Part shown: in pieces, positions 24,489-31,892 of the stretch
Numbering within the stretch: position 1 is the first letter of the stretch
How the letters are laid out: each line of letters starts with the position of its first letter
Source: Rubripirellula sp.
Lineage (GTDB): Bacteria > Planctomycetota > Planctomycetia > Pirellulales > Pirellulaceae
Assembly (NCBI GenBank): GCA_012270065.1
Contig: JAAXJB010000059.1
Span: forward strand, 106,044 to 140,690
Direction: 5' to 3'
DNA length: 34,647 nucleotides
The notes under the pieces: generated by a model
Databases searched by the model: none
The model's input: only the letters and a program-made list of their open reading frames with translations
Told to the model about the DNA's origin: nothing
Translations under genes and position numbers: made by a program

Positions 24489-24894
24489 GTGCTGGAAACC
24501 TGATAGGGAGTGTTCAGGGGGAGGTTCACGTGTTAGGCATCGTCTGTTTACGTCGCTCACTTTTCGCTTCTTGCACTTGGCATCCGTCAACGAAGTAACT
24601 GGAAAAATCGCTATCGGTGGCGCATCAAAAAACGACCGAACATTTGGCCGGTCGTATGGGTTTGCATCACGGTAAATTCACATCATGCCGTGCAACCTGC
24701 CAAGGCATGTGTCAGTAAATCACTTTCAGTTGGGAACATCGCGATGACCGTTCCAGACCGAACGTCCCATAGACCCGATCGGTATCGCGATCATGCCCGG
24801 CAAACACCGCGACATTGGGTGTGCTGGCGCATGAATGAAGTTTGACGATTGATCGGGTTTGATGAGATGGAGCGTGGGGATTCGCGTTCCTGAG
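24489..24894. other. Gap between HtrA and TraR/DksA-like genes
   Basis: This 406-bp gap on the minus side holds the intrinsic terminator at 24626-24655 and must hold the HtrA promoter. An open frame at 24726-24929 (minus) has no ribosome-binding site or recognisable features and overlaps the end of the DksA-like gene, so I do not call it. Confidence 0.4.
24626..24655 (-). terminator. Intrinsic terminator downstream of the TraR/DksA-like gene
   Basis: Read on the minus strand, ACGACCG pairs perfectly with CGGTCGT around a 10-nt loop and runs directly into six T residues. It lies about 240 bp past the DksA-like stop, so the transcript has a long 3' tail or an unseen short gene. Confidence 0.75.
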
Positions 24895-25308
24895 TCAGAC
24901 GGTGTCAGCCTCGACCTGATCAAAGACACGGTTCCACATCATCGCAGATCCACCGGCGCTTCGACTCTCTGCCTTGCGCCGGCATTCGATGCAGTCGGTT
25001 GCGTAGGGGATCGCTCGAAGCCTTCCAATGGGAATCGGTTTACCGCAGACATCACAATCGCCATAAATTCCGCGACCATGCCGGGCGATGGCGTTGTTGA
25101 TCGCTTTGAGTTCCCTGCTCTCTGCTTCGATCAACTGACTGTTGAGTTCGTCTTGAACTGTATCGGCAGCGGCATCGAGCATGTCACCCGTCCGCTCCTG
25201 ATGTAGCTCTCTCAGCATACTCAAGTCACCTTCGATAGCACGATGCAAGGCATCACGTCGCCGGATCAGTTGTTCACGTAGTTTTTTGATTGATTCTTTT
25301 CGTGACAT
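24895..25308 (-). CDS. TraR/DksA-family zinc-finger transcription regulator
   Basis: This is a 137-residue cytoplasmic protein. It starts at 25308 with an excellent GAGGT site 6 nt upstream. An N-terminal helical hairpin (about residues 1-75) carries Asp42-x-x-Asp45-x-Ala47 at its turn, matching the DxxDxA tip with which DksA reaches into the RNA polymerase secondary channel. A Cys4 zinc finger follows (Cys85, Cys88, Cys106, Cys109) with the family sequence CGKPIPIGRLRAIPYATDCIEC. The C-terminal tail of about 25 residues is not conserved in my memory of the family. By family it modulates transcription initiation, often with ppGpp. Whether this short form is a true DksA or a TraR-like relative cannot be settled here. 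Confidence 0.88.
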   Translation of the reverse strand: MSRKESIKKLREQLIRRRDALHRAIEGDLSMLRELHQERTGDMLDAAADTVQDELNSQLIEAESRELKAINNAIARHGRGIYGDCDVCGKPIPIGRLRAIPYATDCIECRRKAESRSAGGSAMMWNRVFDQVEADTV

Positions 25309-25896
25309 CGCATTACCTCATTTTGAAAAGAAGGCCGCCGCGATCAGGCGTGCACTGGGGGGCGGAAAGTCACTCTCAGAGCAACGCTGTGCCTGGCTCC
25401 CTGCAAAACTCATTGCAAATCCAAGCCCTGGCACGGCCTTCTGCTGAATACTGATCTGTACGCAGCAGCATGAGGAGAAGTTTCACCTCATTGTTTCCAA
25501 GCTCCGGAATGATAGGAATTCACTTCCTGATTTCCGCTATTTCACACCCATAATCGAAGGATTACAGTCTTTTTTTGCCGTAAAGTATTTGCAGCAAACG
25601 GTTTATGGCATCTGTGAAACTGTCGTGACACCCGGGGCTGAACCGGACAGTTTTGGTTTCTTGGTGATTGCCCCCTCTGCGGGCGGGATTTGTCCCGCTC
25701 GAGAGACCCTGCGATCAACATGGATTGCTGCACTCGTCCTAATTTGACTAACCGGCTGAACGGTTATTACCGAAAACAAGACAAGGCAGTACCGCGCAGC
25801 TCCGTGATGGTTTTGCGCGCACATCATGCCGGATGCTCGACTTGTCGGGCGTCCCAAACCGGAACAGCGTTGTTCAACACGGAAGGAACAGAGGCG
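25309..25896. other. Divergent intergenic region, DksA-like versus FHA-protein gene
   Basis: These 588 bp contain no gene I can support. Two hairpins are visible: ATGAGG/CCTCAT at 25470-25491 and GCGGGA/TCCCGC at 25683-25698. Open codons in frame with the FHA protein extend back to a TTG at 25690, but that stretch reads as composition-poor and Cys-rich, unlike the protein, so part of this region may or may not be translated. Confidence 0.4.
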
Positions 25897-28800
25897 GTGA
25901 ATACGAACCACAACAACGGATCGCCGTTCGATGATGCTCGAAAAGCGGAACAGGATTCAGCCGGCAACCCGGGTTCTGACCAAGTCGAGGCTGTTGAGGC
26001 TGCGGGGTCGTCTTCCGCGGATCCATTGCCGGAGGTGAAACCGAGTCAGCAAGCTGTTCAGGCCATGTCTCCAGGCAAGCCTGCGATAGAACCTTCCGCC
26101 ACAGGAAGTAACTACGCAAAGTACTCAGTCGAAGGTGTCTCTTCGATACAGAAGCTGGTCCATGCGATGGAGAACACCGGGGAAGGATTTGTTGATGAAG
26201 TGATCGACATGGAGCCGCGCGAGCGGAATTCCATGGAGTTTCGCGTGACCTGTCCCGGTTCACCTGTGCGTCGTCTCCGTTTGACTGGTAACCGTTATAC
26301 CTTTGGCAATGCCGACGGCTGTTCGATTCGATTGACCGACGAGACACTTCGGCCAATGCATGCTGTCTTGTTACGTGATCATTCCAGAATCATTGTGCGA
26401 GCCTACTCTGTGCCGATTCAGGTCAATGGAACGCGAACCACTGAGGCGACTCTGACCGTTGGTGATGTACTGCGTTTGGGGCACTATCAGTTTGAGCTTC
26501 TGTCGGCGAAGCCGGTGGGAATGAATCTGTCGCCGGGATCGAATGATTCTGGTGGTGGAATCGGTTTGGGTGACGCGGCAAAGCAGTCAGGAGATGAGCG
26601 CGCGTTTAAAGGAATGCCAGGTTCCCGTCATGAAAACCGTACTGGCCGTTTTTCTGATACTGGATCAGAGGGGGCTGCCACTGAAGATCTGCTGTGGCGG
26701 GATCGCTTGCGTCGGGAAGTTGACCAGTGGCGAGAAAGGCAACTTGAATGTGATCGCCGCGAGGGACGCATCGATGAACGGGAATCCGAATTGCGGAACC
26801 GGGAAACGGAACTCTGGTCCAGAGCTGAAAATCTTCACCGCCGTGAATCGCGGTTGCAGTCCCAGGAAACAGCCAACTTCCAGTTGTACGATGAGTTTTC
26901 ACAACGACAACAGGAATTGATCACGCTGCGTGAAGAGAATCGTCTCAAAGAAGAGAGTTTTCATGCCCGCGAGATGGTGCTTCGTGACCAGGAGTTGCAG
27001 TACCGCAGTCAGCTGGAAGAGGCGACACGCCGACTTCATGAATCACAGCGACAGGCAGATGCTGCCGCCGAATCTGTTGCCGAAATGCGTGAGCAGTTCG
27101 ATTCACTCAACAACCAGATCGAACTGCTTTCAAAACAGCATCTGGAAATCGAGTCACGAGAAGTGAGTCAACGGGCAGAGCATGAAGAACTGCGCAAAAA
27201 CCTTGAGCAAGCGCGTGATCAAGCCGTTGAAAATCACGCTGCCAGTGAGACACGGAGACAGGTTGCAGAGGAACAGGCTGCTGCACTGGAACAGCAGATC
27301 GTTCAATTGAAAGCAGCTCAGGGGTCCAGCGAGTCCGAGCAACTTCAACGCTTGTCAGAAAGCGAAGCTGAAGCGGAGGCACTCAGGCAGCAAGTCGAAG
27401 AATTGCAGCGATTGGTTTCTGAAGCCAGGCATGAGGCAGAAACACTTCGAGCAGATTATGAAGAAGCTTGCTCATCCGTAAAGCAACTGGAAACTCTCGT
27501 TTCGGAAAGTCAGGACCAGGGTGTTGAGAGTCGCGAGAAGTGGATTGCTGAAACGGGTGAGTTGAGAGCTGCTGTTGAAAAACTGTCTTCGGATATGGAG
27601 CAAGCCAGTCATGAACTCAATCAGTTGCGTGACGCCAACGAAGACCTGAATCGACGTTTGACAGAAGTTCAGCAGGAACGGGATCAAGTGCGTCTTGAAA
27701 TGGACGCAAGACCTGATCAGGAAGAGTTCGATTCACTTCGTGAGCAGTTGCAGTCTGCCAACGAACGTATGGCAAATATGCAATTCGAGCATGAGCAGAC
27801 GTTGGTGAGATTGGAAGCGGCAGAGCAGAAAAACAGATATCAAACAGATCCGGAAGATGAAAACGAGAGTTACCCTGATACAGTTTTGGAGCAGTTGGCG
27901 GATGATCAGGCTGATGACGGGCCCGGTGAACCCGGCATCCCTGAAGGGCAACATGATGTCGAGGATCGGTCCATTGTTGATGAGGAAAGTCCTGAAACAG
28001 CAGTGACTGATCCACACAGTGAGCTCGAAGAACAGGGCTACAACAGTCCGACGGGACATGATGCGGAATCACTGCATGCGGATCTTGAGAAAGAGATGCG
28101 TGTGGGAGGGGAATTGCCAGATGGGGACCAGATCGTTGATGGATCACTTGCCAGTAAATTGATTCAGGATTTTGAATCGGAGGACGTGTTTGCAGCGTCG
28201 CGTTCGGAAGCGATTGAAAGTTCATTGGAGGCGTTTTCCAATCTCGCTTATTCAGGCGAAGAAAACGAAAGCTTGAGCTTCACCGGGTTCATGCGGCCCG
28301 ATTCACAAGACAATCTGGCTGATGATCAGACTTTCAATGAACCAACCGAAGAGGACTCGCGCAGCGAAATTGAGTCCAATGAGCTGAGGGACGAAACGGT
28401 CGCGGGAGGACTTGATGATTCCGGTCGACATGCCAGCGACTACGAAGATGATCCAATCGATGCTGCAGATGACGAGTACGCCACTGAGCAAGCTGTTGAT
28501 GAGACGGTATCCCATGAGTATCAGTCAACGGACAGCGATCCGGATGAACGCGTGGAAGTGGCGAATGAATCAGCGGAGGAGGAAGAGGATACCATTGAAG
28601 CCTACATGAATCGATTGCTGAAACACGTCCGAGGCGACGATGATCAGGAAGTTGATGATGTAACCGATCCGCAGGCTGTTGATTCAGGGCAAACAGACGC
28701 TCCTGATGATGAGATGCTTGAGCCCCTCGATCCCAATGCTCCCTTGGTGCCAAGGTCACTGGCGCCAGAACGGGACTCTGATCTCGATGCCATGCGTGAG

Positions 28801-29112
28801 TTGGCAAATACGTCTGCAAGGATTGCTATCAAGCGTAGTGCACGCTTGCAGTCACGCAACACACAACTCAAGGGACTGATCCGCCTGTCGTATGCTTTGG
28901 GAGCAATCTCGTGCGGTGCTGTTTGTTATTTGTACTTGACCGGTATGGTTGTGTACGTGGCTGTGATGATGACTGGAATTGTTGCTGTTATCTATGTGCG
29001 TGAAGCCATGCAGTTCTTTCAGGAAGCGAGCTATCAGTACAACGCGGCTACCAACGCGTTGCATGATGAAAACAGTTCCGTTGAAGATGACAGCGAATAC
29101 ACCGACGAATGA
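25897..29112 (+). CDS. FHA-domain, long coiled-coil, acidic, C-terminally membrane-anchored protein
   Basis: This is about 1071 residues from a GTG at 25897, chosen for an AGGA-type site about 9 nt upstream; an ATG at 25720, another at 25807 and a TTG at 25690 are in-frame alternatives. After a disordered N-terminus comes an FHA domain (about 113-205). Its recognition loop reads Gly137-Asn138 where phosphothreonine-binding FHAs have Gly-Arg, and Arg152-Pro-Met-His155 where they have Ser-Arg-x-His; the Asn-Gly of the last loop is kept. A coiled coil of about 380 residues follows (about 266-649, Glu/Gln/Arg-rich heptads). A very acidic Asp/Glu-rich region (about 650-950) comes next, then two hydrophobic segments (about 991-1035) and a short tail. 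It may be a membrane-tethered scaffold. It lies upstream of the sigma/kinase block. Confidence 0.85.
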   Translation: MNTNHNNGSPFDDARKAEQDSAGNPGSDQVEAVEAAGSSSADPLPEVKPSQQAVQAMSPGKPAIEPSATGSNYAKYSVEGVSSIQKLVHAMENTGEGFVDEVIDMEPRERNSMEFRVTCPGSPVRRLRLTGNRYTFGNADGCSIRLTDETLRPMHAVLLRDHSRIIVRAYSVPIQVNGTRTTEATLTVGDVLRLGHYQFELLSAKPVGMNLSPGSNDSGGGIGLGDAAKQSGDERAFKGMPGSRHENRTGRFSDTGSEGAATEDLLWRDRLRREVDQWRERQLECDRREGRIDERESELRNRETELWSRAENLHRRESRLQSQETANFQLYDEFSQRQQELITLREENRLKEESFHAREMVLRDQELQYRSQLEEATRRLHESQRQADAAAESVAEMREQFDSLNNQIELLSKQHLEIESREVSQRAEHEELRKNLEQARDQAVENHAASETRRQVAEEQAAALEQQIVQLKAAQGSSESEQLQRLSESEAEAEALRQQVEELQRLVSEARHEAETLRADYEEACSSVKQLETLVSESQDQGVESREKWIAETGELRAAVEKLSSDMEQASHELNQLRDANEDLNRRLTEVQQERDQVRLEMDARPDQEEFDSLREQLQSANERMANMQFEHEQTLVRLEAAEQKNRYQTDPEDENESYPDTVLEQLADDQADDGPGEPGIPEGQHDVEDRSIVDEESPETAVTDPHSELEEQGYNSPTGHDAESLHADLEKEMRVGGELPDGDQIVDGSLASKLIQDFESEDVFAASRSEAIESSLEAFSNLAYSGEENESLSFTGFMRPDSQDNLADDQTFNEPTEEDSRSEIESNELRDETVAGGLDDSGRHASDYEDDPIDAADDEYATEQAVDETVSHEYQSTDSDPDERVEVANESAEEEEDTIEAYMNRLLKHVRGDDDQEVDDVTDPQAVDSGQTDAPDDEMLEPLDPNAPLVPRSLAPERDSDLDAMRELANTSARIAIKRSARLQSRNTQLKGLIRLSYALGAISCGAVCYLYLTGMVVYVAVMMTGIVAVIYVREAMQFFQEASYQYNAATNALHDENSSVEDDSEYTDE

Positions 29113-29701
29113 TGGCGCCGTTTCCGCATTGGTCGGCGGATGTTGAGTATCAGATGAGCAGGGCCATCGAGCGATACCTGCCGGTGTGCCGTTGACCTTT
29201 CACGAACCTCGCGATCTCGATTGAGTGGTCGGATTCAGCCTCAGCCCGAACGATGGTGTTACTCTGAGGGGCTGTAATGACGCATTTGCCAGATCGATCC
29301 GCCTCGACTGGGTCTTGCTGCCGGTTCAGGTGGCTGAAGTGAGCATTTTTCCTCGCTGTTTTCGACACGCGGATGTGCGGACTTGGAATAGTAAATCCCT
29401 TTTTGATTTATTTTCTTCGTTTCTGTTCGCTTTGCTTTGCCAGAAACGCCTGCCAGATAGCGGGGGAAACTGGTGAAAATCAAGTTCAGGAAATGACGTG
29501 GTTCATGGATCCTCATGCTTGCCCGTGGGGATCACGCACTTCGATGATATTTGTCGAAATCCCGAACCAATGATTTGCAGGGTCGACTTTCTGTGACCGG
29601 CGTGGAAAGATGGAATGATCGAGTTTGTCCGTGTAGCGTTACGGAACGGTCTGTCTGTGAATTTGATAAGCGTCCCAAGGGATGCAAATAAGAGGCCTGG
29701 T
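29113..29701. other. Long gap upstream of the ECF sigma gene
   Basis: These 589 bp contain no supportable gene; a plus-strand open frame at 29225-29476 has no ribosome-binding site and a random-looking product. No strong terminator for the FHA gene was found. An AT-rich, pyrimidine-rich segment at about 29395-29440 is the most promoter-like part. Its length suggests regulatory DNA for the sigma gene. Confidence 0.4.
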
Positions 29702-30310
29702 ATGACTGGTCAGAGTGACGACGAGCCAATCAAGGAAGATGAACGTGCATTACAGTTGACCGGTGATTCCAGAATGACCCAGTCAGTCGAGTCCATCTGG
29801 CATCAGTTTGGAAGTCAACTTCGCCGGCGTGCCCGCACACGTCTGCGCCAGTATGGTCTTGTTGGGCAGGCAGAATCGATGGACATTTGCAACGATGTCA
29901 TGGCAGAGATGACGAGAGGTTTCAATGCCAGGGGAGTTACGCCAGATGACGCACTCGCTTATCTGTTGCGTGCCATTGACAATCAGGTTCTGGATACCTT
30001 TCGGCGGCTTGTCAGGCAATGTCGGGATTTTCGTCGTAACGAAGCCAAGTCCATTGATGAACTTCCGGTTGCAACTCAGGATCAGTCTCCAAGCCAGATT
30101 GCTTTGCATAGGGAAGTGATTGAACGTATTCAGGAATTACTCAATCGGGATGACGCACTGGCGGTCAGCATGATGTTGGAGAACCGTGACTGGCAGGAAA
30201 TCGGTCAGAAGCTTGGGGTCAAGGCAGATACCGTCCGGATGCGTGTCAGAAGAGCTTTGGAACGTGTACGCGAGGAAATCGGTTTGACGGATGGAGAATC
30301 CGATGACTGA
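29702..30310 (+). CDS. ECF-like RNA polymerase sigma factor, kinase-linked
   Basis: This is a 202-residue sigma-70-family protein. The start at 29702 has AAGAGG 6 nt upstream; the frame opens earlier at 29615 without a site. After about 25 disordered residues, region 2 (about 27-100) binds the polymerase and -10 DNA, with ESIWHQFGSQLRRRARTRLRQYG and the DNQVLDTFRRL helix. Region 4 (about 125-195) carries the helix-turn-helix DWQEIGQKLGVKADTVRMRVRRALERVREEIG for -35 recognition. There is no region 1.1 or 3, as in ECF factors. It overlaps the pseudokinase gene by 8 bp. Planctomycetes have ECF groups genetically linked to Ser/Thr kinases, and this gene fits that pattern. No anti-sigma gene with a zinc-binding or transmembrane signature is next to it, so kinase-dependent control is a reasonable inference. 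Confidence 0.9.
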   Translation: MTGQSDDEPIKEDERALQLTGDSRMTQSVESIWHQFGSQLRRRARTRLRQYGLVGQAESMDICNDVMAEMTRGFNARGVTPDDALAYLLRAIDNQVLDTFRRLVRQCRDFRRNEAKSIDELPVATQDQSPSQIALHREVIERIQELLNRDDALAVSMMLENRDWQEIGQKLGVKADTVRMRVRRALERVREEIGLTDGESDD

Positions 30311-31733
30311 TTCTTCCATTCTTTCTACAACAACCATTGATGGTCTCGTTCGCTGGCTGAACCGGCAGCGAAGTATCGAGGCAGTCGCTCCCCTGGTTGA
30401 TCTGCTGGAAGGACAGGAAATCAGTCGCCATGTGTTGCTGGATCTCGCTTGCATGGACTTGATGCATCAACATAGAAAAGGTCGGCATGTTCATGTTGAG
30501 GACTACATTCGCGATTTCCCGCAATTGAATCACTCCGGTGATCTGCTGGATCTGATCGATGCGGAATTGTGTGTCGCATCCGAGTTGCAAAAACCCATTG
30601 ATATTGCGGCATACTGTAAACGGTTTCCCGATTTGGCTAGTGAAATCGAGGAGCTGGCGCAACTTGATTTCAATCCAGGCATTTCTGATTTGTCCGGCGG
30701 GAGACAGGAGGTGCGTGTCGATCCGGTTCCCCACAGGGGCATGCATCGTGACTTTGCTTTGTCAACGATGAGTGATGCTGGAAGTCATTCGGACAGTTTT
30801 TCGGTCACCCCGGATTCACAAGTACCGGATGATATGACTGCAGGTGAACCTGCAGTCTCTGTCTCTGACTTGAGAGAAGATTATCCTCTGGCCATTCCGG
30901 ACTGGTTTCTGATTGATGAATGTCTGACGCGGGATCGAGATTTCTGTTTGTTGCGTGGTCGGGATAGCCTGCGTGGCGTATCCATCGCAATGAAGATCAT
31001 CCGCGCGCCTCGAGTGCTGGTGGAGCAGGAGGTGATGGAATTGCTTGACATTTGTGAAGCCGCTTCGCGCGTCCAGAATCCCCACTGGGTAGCCCCGCAG
31101 ATGGCAGCTTTCCAAATGGGATATCTGGGAGTCATTCGCCCATGGCAGTTTGTGAATTCCTGGGAACCAGCTCCACAAGCATTCAACCCCGGAGAAGCAA
31201 GTTCAGAAGAAAAAATCAACAGATCAGGCCAAAGTGATAGCTCCTCTTTTTACCCGCTGGATGACGCATGGGTGCTCAGTCGTTATCAAAATCTGGCGAA
31301 GGTTGCATTTGCAGTGGAAGCGGCACATCGGTCGGGAGCGACGCATGGTGCAATTCATGCACGGAATCTGGGAATGGATCATCGTGGGAAAGTCTGCGTC
31401 CTTGATGCTGCATCGAGTCACCTCTCCTTGCGGCGTTGGCTGATGGATGATGACTGTGGCGTTCTGAGTTTTGATGTCCGGAAGGAATTGGATATTCAGG
31501 ATGTCGTTACTCTGGTTCGCGACCTGGCATCGTGGACGCCAGGGCCGGCGACAAAAAGACTCGTGGAGCAGGTGCAGGGATCTGCCGCGGAATACCGGGA
31601 TTCGTGTTTGGCTTGTATCGGAGAAATATTGATTCAGCATGTCGACCAATATCAGGACAGTTGTCTTTCCCGCACTGAACAGCAGTCCCGATGGCGCACC
31701 AGACTTTCGCGATGGTGGTCACAGCGAGATTGA
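30303..31733 (+). CDS. Apparent pseudokinase in the ECF sigma operon
   Basis: This is a 476-residue protein. The ATG at 30303 overlaps the sigma gene by 8 bp and has GGAG 6 nt upstream. Residues about 10-125 contain the helical module seen before the kinase domain in planctomycete kinases: two sections ending in EDYIRDFPQL and AAYCKRFPDLASEIEEL. After a linker, residues about 200-470 follow a protein-kinase outline. The ATP-anchoring Lys231 is kept (SIAMKII), but the glycine loop is absent. The catalytic HRDxKxxN reads HGAIHARN at 348-355, so the catalytic Asp is missing while Asn355 remains. DFG reads DAA with Asp368. No APE or transmembrane segment is evident. It is predicted to be catalytically dead or strongly impaired, and may act as a scaffold or allosteric partner of the sigma factor or the next kinase. 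Confidence 0.8.
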   Translation: MTDSSILSTTTIDGLVRWLNRQRSIEAVAPLVDLLEGQEISRHVLLDLACMDLMHQHRKGRHVHVEDYIRDFPQLNHSGDLLDLIDAELCVASELQKPIDIAAYCKRFPDLASEIEELAQLDFNPGISDLSGGRQEVRVDPVPHRGMHRDFALSTMSDAGSHSDSFSVTPDSQVPDDMTAGEPAVSVSDLREDYPLAIPDWFLIDECLTRDRDFCLLRGRDSLRGVSIAMKIIRAPRVLVEQEVMELLDICEAASRVQNPHWVAPQMAAFQMGYLGVIRPWQFVNSWEPAPQAFNPGEASSEEKINRSGQSDSSSFYPLDDAWVLSRYQNLAKVAFAVEAAHRSGATHGAIHARNLGMDHRGKVCVLDAASSHLSLRRWLMDDDCGVLSFDVRKELDIQDVVTLVRDLASWTPGPATKRLVEQVQGSAAEYRDSCLACIGEILIQHVDQYQDSCLSRTEQQSRWRTRLSRWWSQRD

Positions 31734-31892
31734 GTGGTGCATCTGGCGATTGAATGATTGCATGATTACCTGGTTGCACGATTACCGGTACGTCAGCCGG
31801 GAATGACCGTGGCTGAAAAAGCGATTGGGTTGGATGGATCTGTTACCATGGCATGCCAACTGTCAGCGGGTTTTGTTCATGGAGACCAGTGC

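Noticed and set aside
24726-24929. Minus-strand frame of 67 codons after the DksA-like gene
   Set aside because: It overlaps the DksA-like gene, lacks a ribosome-binding site and shows no recognisable feature.
29225-29476. Plus-strand frame of 83 codons upstream of the sigma gene
   Set aside because: No ribosome-binding site, no domain, and composition like non-coding DNA.
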